Shown here one piece after another: positions 12,616 to 53,295 of a stretch of DNA of 64,000 nt. A program made the translations under genes and the position numbers. The stretch lies in NCBI RefSeq assembly GCF_949628265.1, contig NC_088788.1, positions 32,970,335 to 33,034,334 of the forward strand, written 5' to 3'. The notes beneath the pieces are model-generated. The model was not told the DNA's origin. It saw only the letters and a program-made list of their open reading frames with translations, and did no database searches. Source of the DNA: Cloeon dipterum. Lineage: Eukaryota > Arthropoda > Insecta > Ephemeroptera > Baetidae. The first letter of the stretch is position 1. Each line of letters starts with the position of its first letter.

Positions 12616-13989
12616 ATGAAATTAATTATCTATTTTTATTCTTTGATAATGATTGTGCTCATAACCCTACGAGTCTACAAAAGAAGGGCAATGGTGCACA
12701 AGCTAATCAGTCGTTTCCGATAACGATTTCCATTATTTGTTTTTTTTCTACACATTGCGTGTTTTTTTTCTTTCCCATTTGGTTTCGATTTCAATTTGAG
12801 CCATACAAAATTACTTTATTATCTATTTCTACTTATTTTAACACAAATTTATGCAAATTATGAAGTGTGATCTTTTTCCCAATTTAAAGGTTTTGAAATA
12901 ATTTAATAGGCAAGATTTCCTTTGCATTTAGTTCAAAAAGTACCAACAAAATTACTTTATTTATTTAATCTCACATTTGTCAAAACACAATCATTTTATG
13001 GCACGTGAGAAAAAGCGACGCTTTACTAATTCTTTAAAATCTTGAAATTCAAATAAACTATTTCGAATTTTAACTTGTGTTACCTGTTAGTAAAATATTA
13101 ATTAAATATTTCAAGTATCAAATATTTTGACGGCAATTTTGGTGTTTAGAGAACACACCGCACTCTGATATCCGTCTGTTGTTATCTGATCTCTTGAACC
13201 AATGTTTGAAGACAAATATTTCAACTAAACGTCTGAGTGTACATCTTGCCAAGCCTGTGGGACATATTACCGGAGTGAAAAACACGTGAGTGATAAGAAC
13301 GATGTGAAGAGTAAAATGTATTTGAAGTTAATCTTTCTTTCTTTCTTAGAAGGAAAAACAAATCCACAAAGAAGTATATATACTATAAACGTAAACTCGA
13401 CATCGCCTTTATAAAACATAACAATTTTTTGTGCGGGAAAGTTAGCAAGTAATGGGTTGAAAAAAGGTAATCTCATTTGGCAGAAGTTGCGAGAAATTGC
13501 TAAGAATGTGTGGTATTCCAAGCCAATTTTGACAGTTTTAAGACGGATTTTTGGCAGATAAAGTCGATATAAGTATGGTCTAAATTCTAATAAATAGCTT
13601 TGTGATTCGTACTCATTTAATGCTGCCATGTCGATTGGAAGATCCGCATCGACAAACTTTCTGAGCCCAATAGATGAAACTCGTCGAAATGTACCCTATT
13701 TGCAGGGTTTTCGCGAAATAGCCTCTTCTGAAGTAATACCGCTCGTAATAACATGACATTGACGGTATAAAGTATCAACATTTTCTACCGAGGGGCGCAA
13801 GCTCCACCATAAGTGTCTCCCGAGAAGGGTGGCGGGCGAAAAATAAAAGAAATTGGTGCGCGCGTGTCGTGCGCTTCGCATTTCGGAGTTTCTCGTCGCA
13901 ACAACTACTCTAACACAACACTTTGCTCTAATTCGGGTGTCGGGCTAATATCGCACTCGGTGTTTCACATGGTTGCTCGCGCTGTTTGT
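12616..13989. other. AT-rich DNA upstream of the stomatin-like gene
   Basis: No supported coding exon. Homopolymer T-rich runs occur near 12738-12770, and a moderately GC-rich patch at about 13790-13990 leads into the putative leader exon. Confidence 0.45.
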
Positions 13990-14152
13990 GTTTGGCTTTG
14001 GCCGTAAATAAGGGAGTGTAGAAAGGGCGGGAGACACCGCACGGCAGCACTGTTGAGGTCGATACGCAAAGGAGGAATCGCTCAGTCAGTCGGCTCCGAG
14101 GGCAGCAGCAGCACGCTGGAGCTTCGCGAGTCGTCGTCGTCCAAACGCACGT
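13990..14152 (+). promoter_or_regulatory. putative promoter and non-coding first exon of the stomatin-like gene
   Basis: The first coding exon begins with an acceptor one base before its ATG, so at least one leader exon must exist upstream. This GC-rich block contains two overlapping arthropod initiator-like TCAGT motifs near 14091-14096 and ends in a good donor (CAC followed by GTAAGC at about 14153). The real leader could lie elsewhere, for example near 9.3-9.6 kb. Confidence 0.4.
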
Positions 14153-17100
14153 AAGCAACACACGGTGGCACACGCGTACCTCGTCCTATAAATGTGTTAT
14201 GTGTTTATTGGGGCACGTGGCCACGTCCCTTGCTCCTCGCATCTGCACCTTTGCGACGGACGACAGCTTTCTTGGAAATCTCCGCACAGCTTTATTTTCA
14301 GTAATTTGGAGAAAAGCGCGATTTTAACGTTACAAACTGCTTCAGCGAAAGATCTGCAACTTTCGTTTTTATGGGTTTTTAATTATTATTTGGTACTTTG
14401 TAAAATTTTCCTGGTCCACGTAAAAAGAAAAAATCCCCGCTTTGAGTTGATTTTTAGCTCTGCCTAAAACCATAAGATCACAGTACAATTTAAAATGATT
14501 ATGCTTAATAAGAAAAGTGCTAATTATTTTTACAATTTTGGTAGTTTCTCTGACTGGTTACAACAATTTAATTGAGTTCAAATACTACGCCCAACGGCAC
14601 AAATCATCACTTCTCCAAATTTAAATTTATACCATATTAACTGGATGACCTTTCCCGAATTTTTTGATATCGTTATCGTAATTTTTCAGAGTGGTTCGTA
14701 ACTCTTAAAGGGTTGATCCTAAATTAAATATTTTATGTTAGTCGCTCATAACTTTTATTGTCTTGAAGAGGAGATATAGGTATAATATCCTGATAGCATT
14801 TGAGATATGATCTCGGGGAGAAATTCCAGCGGCGTTTGCTCTCTCTCCAGAGAGAGAGAACAGCGAGGTCGTTCCGCACATCTTGGAGGATTGAGTCGCT
14901 GCTCGAATTTCTCATCACTCACCCTGCCGTAATACGTAACCTATATATCGAATCGCCAATCAAACGCCATTTATTTTCCCAATAATCCACATCGGTCGAG
15001 GAGAATTTGCAGTAAAGCCGGACGTTTCTTCCAAGTTTTTGTGTGTTTCACTTGATTGAGCGCAGCAAAAAGTATAATTTTTAGAGACAGATCTTTGATT
15101 TATTGCTCCTCTGAATTTTTGAAATAAAATTTTGGCTGGCATGTCCAGAAATGTTTATTGAAAATTTTCTGATAGCAAAATGCAATCAAAATTAATCGAG
15201 TCCTTACTGCCTTTGATAGGAATAAATTGCTGTTTTAAAAACATGGAAATATAACAGAGGCCTGAATATTGATTAAATAATAATTACAGCGAGAAATTTC
15301 CCGTTCTCTCTGTAGCGTTTTCTTGTGGTCTGTAAAATCATTTATCCCTAGAGTCTCTACCGTTTCATTACCCACCTAATCAATCACACACTCTTTGAAC
15401 CTTTAATTCCGAATCGATAAATGTCAAGTTACGGTTTCTCGAGCCATACGTCACTCTGATTGCCTGGTTAAAAATTGCTAAAGTACTCGAAGACCGGCGG
15501 GCAATTTTCTCTCTCTCCCACTCGGACCGTAGAAGAACGTATATAATTCTTGATTTTCTCTCTGGATCCGTTGCTTAAAGAGTGGACGGGCGTAATTTTC
15601 CGTTTGCCATCCAATAAATTTGCCACTTGGGCCTGGCTGTCAAGTCCAAGAATGTCAACCACATTGAACGCTCGCCGGTCTCTCTCAAATGGGATTGCAG
15701 AAGAAACTACAGTGATCTAATAAACTCCCTGTTTCCTCCACTTCGTGCGAAAGAAAAAGGAAAGGGGATTAATCAACCTGCAGGCCAATTCGATTCTATT
15801 TTTACTTTTGTTTGCATGACCCATCAAAGAACTCATGTTGGTAATCTCATTACGACCGTCTTTTCTCTTTTAATTAAAAAAATCCGAGGGAGAAGTTGAC
15901 CGACGCAACTTTTCATCTTTGCAACTGTGTGCTCCGCTTTATACCTGGGTTATATTCATGTTTACATGCGTCGCCTCAAAGTCGCCGACAGTTTTAATAA
16001 GTGGCGGCTGGTCTGGCGGATAATATATGACGAAAACTTTGCCTTCCTTTGAACGACCAGCCTCCCTGCTTTAATGATTTGGGAAGAAGCCACTGCACGC
16101 AAACACGCAGCCTCTTTTTCCTCAACATAAATCATCCGTCGTGAGAATATGCAACCCGCGCGGCAGCCGTGCCTGCGTATTGCATAACCAACAAGATTGA
16201 TTTCACTCATACACTATTCAATGGGATCAAGAAGTGGATCCGCGCTCGCGTTGCTTGTCCAACCCTCCTCTGCGTGCAACCAGGGGAAGGGAAAAATAAA
16301 AAATTCCAATTAATAAAAATGCTTTTGGTTGGGAAATCGCGGTCATTCATTTCAGGGAAATTTGGGAGGTTTGGAATAATATTTGGACTTTTGTTAATAA
16401 AGTTTATAAGAGGGATAGTTTTCGCACAAATGAGGTAGGGGGCAAAATTCACAGAATTTTACATTCATTCCCGTTTGTTTGGTGCACAGCACAGTAACTG
16501 ATTTTGGGTGCAGTAAATCGTTCCCAGCGGTCGGATATTCAAAATCACAGGAGTTAATTGCGTAGTATCGATTTTGTTTGCTGATGAAGCCTGACGGGCC
16601 GAAACAGCTGCCATCCATAACATGCGAGCATAAAAATTCACTTTTATCACTGACCTGATCCTGATAACTCAAGGTGCATAAGGCCAAACATTTTCAGGGA
16701 TTTCATCAAATTTCTAAAAAGCATTCCAATTTTAAGAGTTTATCTAGATATTGTGCAATTCAATCTACTTTTTAACAATTTTTAGGTTGATTAATACGTA
16801 GCATATCTTGTTAAAACAGCTTGATTTAACAAAAACACTTGCATAGAACCAAATTTTCCCCTCCAGAATCTTGCAGCCATATCCGAAAGTAACTCTTGGA
16901 TTCCAGGCTGAACCTGCCTTTCTCCTCAATATATTTCCATTTTTCACGATCCTTTGGGCTTTTTTATCCAGCGGATTGCACTTGTTCGTGTTTTCTTTGA
17001 TAAATTGAGTTGCATAATTCGGTGATCGAGAGTTCATCTCTTTCGCAACATACATTCCGGAGTGGCCTGGTGCGTTCTGCGATGGTGTGCCGCTGATAAA

Positions 17101-18163
17101 TTGAGCGCGCCTTGTTTACTCCCGCGTGCACCCCTTTTTTCTGATTTACGCGTTTCAATTTGTTAAAAGCGCGCGCGCGTTGACTCTCATATTTATACGA
17201 CGCGTTGCGAGATGAGTTTTCTGGGGGAAAAGAGCATTTTTAATATCCGAACTGCGCCTTTATTTCCCAAATGGCGGCCAAGGAGTTAATTAGATAATTG
17301 CTCACCGCAAACTAGATTTCTGGCTAATGTAGCACTCATGCGAAAGCTCGTAAAATTTTAGTGAAATCTTGGGAATTATTATCCTGAGCTCAAGAAAAAA
17401 ATTTTGATTTTTAGTGTTCAATAAGCAATTAGAAGGACAAACACATTTTTTCACGAAGACGCTCCAGTTTTCCGCACAATGCATTCTAAAGCGTGGTACA
17501 TAGATTATGTTTTATGATCTGTGGGCTGCAGAGCGGCGCGATTCTGCGAAATGAAAGTCGCAATTGGCCATTTGCGCTGCTATAAAGATGCAAAATTGTG
17601 CGATGAATCATGACGGCGAGAGAGCAGAGTGCCACGCAGTTTATTCCGCGCGGAAAATTCAATTAAACGGCACAAAGGAGGCTGAGGGAGATCAAAAATC
17701 GAGAGAGCCGTTTTCTGCTCGCCAGCATTAGCAGAGTTGAAATCGGAGACTTTTCGCCACGAGAAAGAAAGCTTTTCCAAGTTGGTCCTGTGTGTTGTCA
17801 CAGCCATGCGAACGAACGTGCGGCCAAGAAATCAATTGGCGCGCTGTGACTTTTGTTCCGTCCGCAAAACGCCGGCCAGAAACGCCAACTGCAATTCTGA
17901 TCAATGGCCGGGGGTGCAAAGCAGATGGATTCGATTAGAGTCGAAGGAGAGAAGGATTAATTTTTGCGAAGGCTGCGCGTTTTCTCGTTTGGTCGCGAGG
18001 GGAGCGGCGTGTAGGAAGAGTTGGCAGCGGCACAATGAGCTGCGAGACCATCAACGCGCTCTTTCAAACAAGCGTTTGCATGCAAATTCGGCCAGATGCC
18101 CTAAATCACGCTGCATAATTCGGCCGTAGCCTGCTAATGCCTCACTCTGTCTCCTCTCGCAGG

Positions 18164-44665
<26,502 letters not shown>

Positions 44666-47600
44666 GCCTCCATTCCTCCGCTCGCTCGGCCTCAAGCCGT
44701 GTCGTCGTTAAACTCTCGTCATCTCCATCCTCTATCTCCCTCGTGCGGCGCCGGCAATTAGTTCGCATTTGCTGCGACAACTCGCTTTGCGAAACCAACT
44801 TTCTTCTTCCGCGCGCGTATCTTTTCTTTTCCGACCCCTTTTTTGTTTTGTCTTCTTGTATTGTACTAACCACGAGTCTCCTTGTGTCTGCCTGCACTCT
44901 TTGAATTTTGCTCAGCATTTAAGGAGGAAGAGTCTCTCTGGCCAAATGTACAGCCCAGCTCGCTCGCGTGTGTCGCTGAATCTCAAATCTAGTCATTTTA
45001 TTATCGTCTTGAAATGGCATCGTAAGAAGTTAGTCTAATTTCTTTGTAATTTATTACAATGAGACAACGATAAATCTTTTTTTAATTTTTGTGTTAAAAA
45101 AGACGTTTTCGGGAAATCAAATAACACCAACAACAGTTTTTCAGCATCACATTTTAAAACATTTTGATATTATTTGAATTGTTGGTGGAAAAATTAATTA
45201 AATAGCATCAAAATGAGTGAAATCTGGAAAGAGGAGATAATTCAGGCTATTTTATAGATCTTCTGTTGAAATTTTCTCATTAACAGGTGGATTGATAAAA
45301 AGGGCAGAAATTAATTGGAAATTATTTGAATAAATTGTTAGACGCAATAAGCAGGTGATAGATAAAAATTTGTTCTACAATTTTCAACAATAATAAAGGA
45401 TATTGCTACAGAAAAAATTCAAATTTTTCAAATTTTCTCCAAAATTTACAGCGGTTGACCACATTTTCTTGGTGAATATCGATTCCTCTCTTCGAGACCT
45501 GCTACAGCGTACAAAATACGAAACCCTTTATGGAAACTCTTTGTTGTGAAATAAAACAGGATTTTAAGTAAGGAGACAGTTCTCACCATTTGAAAAGCGA
45601 GCAAACTTTGGAGCCATCACTTTTCAAAAAAAAAAAAAAAAAAATACGCTGCTACTTTGGCTTCAACTGAATCCTAAGGGATGAGTTCATGCATTAGCAA
45701 CAAGGATTTTCCAGGCGTTTGCAATATCAATCCTCTTTAAGTGATTTGTCTCCCTCTCATCTAGTCTATTATCTACACCATTACTAAATTTGAAAAAAAT
45801 ATTAATTATTTATTAAACGCAATACGCGTGCAACAATTTTCCAATATTAATTTTCTTATCGAAAAAAGCACAACGATCAAGGGACACGTTGACGATCGAG
45901 TGGGCTCGGGATGCGGCCATCCACAAAAACCGTGCATGGGTCCATTTTTACCAATTTTAATGTATGTCTTGAGTGTGCAATGCCATATAAAACACGTGTT
46001 TGTCTGACCGTTTTTGCAAATTTTGAGAAACGTGCTTTCTAAGTGTTGCCTACATTTCTCCCTCTCGCACAAGCTTCAATGCTGTGGCTTGCAGGTGCAG
46101 CTTTATCGACATATACATTTAATTATTGTTGAGTAGTTTAGCAAATTTGTGGCCGTTCATAGCTCGCTCAAACAAGATCATTTTGCTTGGAAGAATTTTG
46201 AGAAAGACAATCACCATATTCCGGTTGAAGACATAAATGCTTTTCTAGTGTGTCATAGAAGAAAATTGAATCTATACACAGCGTTTGCATTCGTTTCAAT
46301 TCCAGGTGGATTTTTCAGTGTTACGCATTCACTCTGTCACGCATTAAATGGATGTTCAAACGTGTAAAACAAATACCTCGAGTTCGTTTGTTCATGTAAC
46401 ATTTTCAAAATGTGTCAAAATGGAAAAAAGATGGTGCCAAGTTAAGAATGTTAACTCTGCATGTATAGGAAGGTGGGTCGTGGCACGGTGTATAGTGCAG
46501 GAGACATAAAACGCGAGACCACTATTATAGGAAATGGATTTGACAAAGAAGCGAACGTAAAATACGTATAAATACCTTATATATTGTAAAACACTGTGTT
46601 TGATGTGGTTTATATTTCCCGAATTTTATCGATGTTAATTGAAGTATAAATATATCTGATATTTTATGTACGTGTTTGCTTGATTCTCTATATATAGGTG
46701 TCTATCACGGTCTAATCATAATCAACACACTAAACATCAGAGTCTGCTTGTTTGGCGAAACGCTCGCGTGCAATGCAATTGTCTCGCGCACACGCCGCAG
46801 ACTTTGACTAATTTAATGGGCTGTGCAACCGTGAAATATATTATATTTAAACACACTGTGTAAATGCTGCAATTGAGAAAAAAACAATTCTGTATACAGT
46901 CATTAAATGTGCGATAGACATTAGTTTTCGTTTCTTTCATTTCTTCGCAAAATAAACCCAGTTTCATATAAGTATCCTTCCTCCACGAATGAGGTAACTC
47001 TTAGGAAGGCTCGTTAAAATTAGTAATTAAATCATTTCCACAAAACTGTGATGGCCAGGTGGATTTAAATTTTATATTATGTAAGTTGAAGATGAAGTTC
47101 TAAAAGAGAAAAATACGAGAATTAAATTAAAATGAAATTTTAGCGATACTTTTTGGTTAGAAAGACGGTTGTGGCATTTTTTGCTTAGATCCTAAATTTC
47201 CAAGCACAATCTAAACTCTAAACCCTTTTGCTGGTCAGTGAAGATTGAGACGAATCTAACAGTGGGTAGTTCGTACAATTCTGGTGATTATAACTCAAGA
47301 TTTGGGAGCTAGTAATATTTTTACAAAAAACGAAAAATATTTAATTTTGAATTGGATTTTCTAAAAAACGAAACAAATTAACACACTGAAATTTTCACAC
47401 AAATTCATGCACATGTTATGAGACAACTTTAAATCACATTTGAAAATTCCAAAATCATAAGATCATTTCTAAAATTTTAATTAAAAACCAAAACAAACAG
47501 CAGGGACCTTTGACCATAACCTAGGATATCAAATTTGGCGTTAGTTTGATCGGTTCGGCGAGAAGAATCTAAAACAAACACATTATCTTTGAAATTGCAC

Positions 47601-48547
47601 CACGGGGAGGTCTCAAAGTTTTCCAAAATCACCCTGCAAACCCAGTAAAAATGAATATATTTGTCGAGCAATTTTTATAACGCAAAATCTACTAGTAAAA
47701 ACTGAAGTCTGGTACAAATTTAATGGATTTTGCTTGATTTCATGCCAATTTTGTCCTCCAAACCTGTGACACTTCTTCAAATTTTATTATTTGAATTTTA
47801 TTTTTAAAAAGATTCTGAAAAGCTTTTCAAACTGAGCCCGCTAAAACTGTCAATTTGCAAAATTTAAAATGTTGAACTTGGTGCACATCACTACAGGCTC
47901 AACGAATCCAATGAGATCGCTTTTCTGGTCATAAAACACATCACATCTTTTTAGAAGAAAGTTAATGAAAACAGGAGAATAGATCTGATTTCTGGAAGAG
48001 CTGGAAAAGTGTGATAACAACCAAATGAATGAGTCCTGATTGAAAATAGAGATAGAGGAAATTAACAAATTCAATGGTAGCTTCAAAAAGGTCGTGCAGC
48101 AGACACATCCCTACATTTTAAGGTTAAAACGCTGTCAGTCCAGTTTGATGCCAATCCAACCAATACAACGTAAAAAGGTTACTTGAAATTTGATTTTTTT
48201 TTTATCACGGTTAATAAGCTTTGATGATAATGTTGTTTTTATATCATAAGAAAACAGTCTTCCTGAGCATCTAGAGACAATCCAAAAATGCCCAAATTAA
48301 CGTGGCGCAGATTGTCTCGCAGGCAGCAGCGCGTGTGTGGCGTGTGCTCTGCACTTTCCCCTTTGTTACATTCGGCATTATCACACTGGTGTTTTCGTTT
48401 GTGCATTATCACCGAGAAAGAACAATTAGAAGTGCGGCGTTTCTCCAGCTGCTGCTCACGCACTTGTTGCCAGCGGAGCGTGCGGCTGGCGGCTTGAAAA
48501 AGCGTGGCGCCGCACACTCCGCTTCACTCGTGTGTCCTCATCCAGCA
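44666..48547. other. intergenic DNA between the stomatin-like and CUB genes
   Basis: Begins with the stomatin-like 3' UTR. A 19-bp A tract is at 45626-45644. Otherwise AT-rich with no recognised gene. The last 250 bases are GC-richer and presumably hold the promoter and leader of the CUB gene. Confidence 0.5.
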
Positions 48548-51500
48548 ATGCAACGCCTGGGCCTCTTTGCGGCCCTCGCCCTCCTCGTCGCGTGCGCAGC
48601 GGGGGCCTCTCTCGGCCCCGGAGACCAGCACCATCGCTCCAAGAAGATGATGCGCGGCCCGAAGCGCGCCCTCAAGCACAAGGTGAACGTGGACGACTAC
48701 CTGGCCGCGCCGTCCAACGTCGCAAACCAGCACGTCAGTTTCCTCCCGCCGCAGCCGGTGCAGCGCAAACAGCGATCGCCGTACGCCAAGCACAACTCTG
48801 TTGAACACAGCGTCAACCCCACCAGACAGTCCAGATGTGAGTTGACACCAGAAAATTGTTATTATTTGGTTTTTATTTTATTGAAAAACAATAGGCGTGG
48901 ATTGAAACAAAATATAATGATTTTTTAAACAAACACTAGCCGAATGATTATTTTCCCTGACAGTTAGTTGTCCTAAAGAATGAATGAATGAATATATCGT
49001 AAAAATTTTAAGAATTAATACATTATAATCATCTCTATAACCAAGGCTTATTCGTTAAATATCCACTGTTTTTTGTAATTTCGCCTGTGAGGTTGAGGTC
49101 CATTTGAGCGTATGTTCCAAAATTAATGATGCATATTGATTATTGAGAGATGCACTGATGAAACGACAATTTTCGGAATGTAATGAATAGTCATCAGCAT
49201 CATGAATACCTCATTCAATTCAGCCTTCAAATATTAGTGTACTCTTTTTCAAATATTAATACAAATTTTGCAATTTATGTGAAAAGTATTGACAAAATAT
49301 TCAATATTTGCATTCATTCGTTCATGCGTATTTTATACGCTCCAATTAATTATAGCGTTGAATGGGTTTAACTTTGATGTATGCTTACTGTGACAAATTT
49401 TATTCAATTCATCTACAAATTTGAATTTTGAATAGAAGACAAGAGACGATACAAATTTTCTCGCACGCTCTCGTCATGGGCAGCAATTTTCTTATTTTCC
49501 TCCACTCCAAAATGAAATATATTGAATTAAAGCTTATATTTCCTCAAGAATTGAAACTGGAAACCTCTGAAGTGCTGAATGAGTTATTTTTCAGGGTTTC
49601 ACGCAATTAATTTTTCTTGTAATTCGAGTGTTCTAACAATAAAATAAATGTAAGAATTGATCCAGCCGTCCCTTTTGACGACCAATTTCCTGCGAAATAA
49701 CGCAATCACAGAATTCCCAGAACAGGAGCGATCTTTTTCATTGATGTTTTCCCTGCCTGGTACGACCAAAATAACTTGCTCTGCGAACATTCCCCCTTCA
49801 GAGCCTGGAGGGAAAGCTAAGCTCTAATTAGATCATCTATCAAAAGCTTTATTAGCCGCATAATTTGCTCCCATTGTCTTGGCAGCACTTTAATCCCTGC
49901 TACACCTGCCGCCCTCGCTGATTCCCACGGGGCTCTTTCCTCTGTTCCAGTCCTCTCGCTGTTCTCGGTGGTGCGCTTCGAGAACCTCGAGTGCGGCGCC
50001 GTGTCCGGCGACAACGGCACCTGTCTCGCGGCCCGCGAGTGCATCGAAAGGGGTGGCGTCGCCAGCGGCCCCTGCGCCGGCGGCTTCGGTGTTTGTTGCG
50101 TTTGTAAGTTTAAAAAATTGAACTCTTGCAGGGCAATCAGACCACACAAATAAAATTGTAAAAAGCGTGGCCGTCTGATTGGCGCACAAGGATCGCTCTA
50201 ACGAGGCTAAAACTTTACAGTCATCGTGACGTGCGGCCAGACAACATACCAGAACTCAACCTATTTTGTAAACAGCGGCTACCCTGGGCCCTACGACGGC
50301 ACTGGCTCGTGCCAACTCACCGTCCACAAGAGACACCCTGATATATGCCAACTTAGGTGGTTAAAATTGTCGTGTAGTTGTAAATTACAAATATCTAAAT
50401 TATTTCTAAATAGCTTATTATTGCTTTTTTATGTCAGTCTCAATATTAACGTCTGCAGTGAATTTTATTTTAAGCTACTTGATAAGAAAAATGTTATTTT
50501 TTAATTTTAACGAATTTTATGATCATCTCAGGTTAGATTTTGACCAGTTCATGATAGGAGGGCCGGAAATCATCAACCACGTGTGCAGCAATGATCAGTT
50601 CATCGTATCAGGTGGCAGTCCAGTGCCGGCCATCTGTGGCACCAACACTGGAAATCACAGTAAGCCGTTGGAATTTTGAATAAAATAAATTATTAAATAG
50701 AAATTTCAATCAATTCCCCTTTCCAAGCGAAACCAAAATCTCCGTGGATATATCCCTAACAGGAGCATATTTTGTCCCTTTAGTGTATGTAGATGCGGGT
50801 GCTGGCTACACCAGTCCGGTGACCCTGACCTTTGTGACGTCAGGGCCGGCGTACCCGCGAAACTGGAAGGTGCGCATCTCGCAAATTCCGTGCCAGAGCA
50901 ACTACAAGGCGGAGGACGGCTGCATGCAGTACCACACCGGCGTCACCGGACAGATTCGCTCCTTCAACTACGACTCGGGCATGGGCCTGCAGCTCAGCAA
51001 CCAGGACTACAGCATCTGCATCCGCATGGAGCGTAACTTCTGCGGCATCCAGTACACCACAGCCCCTGATCCAGGTGAGTCCGCAATTTTTCGTCGTTTG
51101 TACCTTCCATCTTGGGGGGAATTAATTGATTTAGGTGATATAATTTTGAGCCATACAATTTTTATTGGATTGTTTCCTGATAAAAACGTGGATTTAATGA
51201 AAATGAGCGGCCCACGGTAAAAATTAATAAGGAACGTCAACGAGTTTTCAATTTCAAACCTTCATCAGCAGGTACAACTTTTTATCAAAGTGCTTCCTGA
51301 ACGATTCCGCTTTTTCTCCTTTTCAATTACCGTCCCTTTGAATTTTATATAGAGTTTCTAAAGATTAACTGAGAGGCCAACAAATCACTACGGAAAAAAT
51401 TTGGATTTTCAAGTTTAGAGCGAATTCACGTTGACGTTGATTTTGATTTGCGTTGGCTGAAGTGCTTTCGCTCCTAAAAGTTCCATTTATTTGTGCGCAA

Positions 51501-52446
51501 AAGCCCTGATAGGAAAAGAGTAAAAAAAACAGCAATGGTGCGGAATATTGCTTTTGAATTGCAAATGAATAAATAACGAGTCTCACTTCTCTCCGCCCCA
51601 GCACCGCCGCTTTTTAGCGCTTAATTGAGATTGATTGTTGTTGTGCAATTGATTTGTTGTTGCCCGGTGGAAAATAATGATGCAATAATGGCAAAAGCCA
51701 ATTCGATTTATTTGCTCTTTACGTTGAATTATAGCAGGGGAAACGGGCAATTCAATCGAACGGTTTTATAGTACCTTTTTGAGTGCAGTACTGCTGACTA
51801 TTTGATGATAAATAGAAGATTAAAATTCAATCATTTATTTTCAAATCATTTTCCACGGAATTTGAAAGGCATTATTTACTCTTATATTATTTTTACTCTT
51901 ATAAAAACTGTGTTAGTTCTATGCAAAATCATTTAATCACGTTATTTTTAATTTCAGTGAACAACCGTTCTCGGTCATTCAGTCTGAGCGGACAGACAAC
52001 AGGACAGAACCAGGTGACGTCGATGGTAGGCTCCGTGGGGCCCAACTCGTGCAACGGAGACTGGATAATCATCCCTTGCGCCGCGAACGCGGGCCGAGCG
52101 CCCAGCATCGAGCCTACATGCACCGACCGCATTTGCGGCGGCACCTTCAATTCCGAGGTCTCCACCGTGCCGGCCACAGTCTTTAGTGAGTCAACCACAA
52201 ATAAATTATTTTTTAACCAAACACTACATATATACGCCTTCACGAAGATATATTTTTTATGTATTCTTCATCTTAACTGTCAGTTAGGAGAGCAAATTTA
52301 ACTCCATGACTTAATTTGTTGCAGGTACAGTGAAGCCGTTCCGGATTATATACCACACAAACAATGTAGAATTCCCGAATGACCAGTCTAACCGCGGATT
52401 TGCTCTCAACTATGTGCAGCAACCCTGCACCAACGTTATGAACTAA
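48548..52446 (+). CDS. secreted CUB-domain protein with N-terminal six-cysteine motif
   Basis: Exons: 48548-48836, 49951-50103, 50221-50356, 50532-50659, 50784-51074, 51958-52185, 52325-52446, total 448 aa, all junctions in frame. The chosen ATG starts a typical signal peptide (MQRLGLFAALALLVACAAG). A basic, proline-containing spacer follows, then a compact motif with cysteines at about 111, 121, 127, 138, 145 and 146, reminiscent of clip-type modules. From Cys152 a CUB domain runs to roughly residue 280 (VNSGYPGPYDGTGSCQLTV, LDFDQFMIGGP, NWKVRISQIPC). The remaining C-terminal region (GGICG-like CTDRICGGTFNSE, then GFALNYVQQPC) resembles a second degenerate CUB-like module. CUB proteins of this layout without a protease domain are common in arthropods but mostly uncharacterised. 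Extracellular binding is inferred. The frame is open for 82 codons upstream of the chosen ATG, so a longer N-terminus cannot be excluded. Confidence 0.88.
48837..49950. other. first intron of the CUB gene
   Basis: A 1.1-kb AT-rich intron separating the signal peptide and spacer exon from the six-cysteine exon. Nothing else is recognised. Confidence 0.6.
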
Positions 52447-53227
52447 CACGATAAATTATTATCTGCTGAGGGTCAGAACATATTCTATTGGGAATTGGTA
52501 CCAAACCACAGCTTAAATTCCCAATTGATTTTCTAATATTAAGGCTGACACGTTAAAAACGATGCTCACTTGTGCGCTCAACGAGATATTATGTTGAGAA
52601 GACTCGATAAATATGGGTGTTTAATTATTTGTTGACTAAATGTGTAATACGCCCAATACTTCCTGCATCAATTTCTGGAACTGCATCATCAATTGAGAAA
52701 AATTAGAAATAAGCGATATTTACAATTTTGAAATTGCAGTGAGAATTATGTTGGCCAGGGATTTTTTTATTTTTCTTTTATCTCTCTGCTTCAAATCTCT
52801 AGGTTTTATTTCTGTTAAAATATAGCCATTTTACATCAATTGATATTAAAATTCATTTTTTTTATTGAGCTCTATCTTGAAATAAGAAAAATACTGCTTC
52901 CTATAGAATTCCACGTCTGTAAATTACAAAGTTTTCATGCTCTATTTACATTTCTTTATTTTACCTTAGAAACACTGTAAAAAATCAGCTTAATCAAAAC
53001 GACACAAAAAGTTTATTTTACACCAGAACAATATGTTCACAACTATCAACTGTTTTATTCTTATTCAATTTTTATTTGAAACCTAGTTTTCCCTGCCAGA
53101 AAATTCACTGTCAGTTGTATAATTTATGGATGAAAGAATTTCACAATAATGCCATTGGACTTTCAAAAAGATTGAACTCAAAGGACATGTTTAGCAAAGA
53201 CCAGGAAGGGATAAAATGGGTAATTAA
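52447..53227. other. AT-rich convergent intergenic region
   Basis: 3' ends of the CUB gene (plus) and the Gly/Pro-rich gene (minus) face each other here. No additional gene is seen. Confidence 0.5.
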
Positions 53228-53233
53228 TTTATT
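53228..53233 (-). terminator. AATAAA polyadenylation signal of the Gly/Pro-rich gene
   Basis: TTTATT on the plus strand, about 63 bases past the stop of the minus-strand gene. Confidence 0.6.
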
Positions 53234-53295
53234 GTCACTGTAGAAATAAAAATGTTAAAATACAAACACACACTTTTGACTTTCATAAATTGTAT

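Noticed and set aside
17737-18129. 130-codon frame directly upstream of the first stomatin-like coding exon
   Set aside because: It ends in a stop before the acceptor at 18161-18162 and has no signal or domain. The stomatin frame starts at its own ATG in the next exon.
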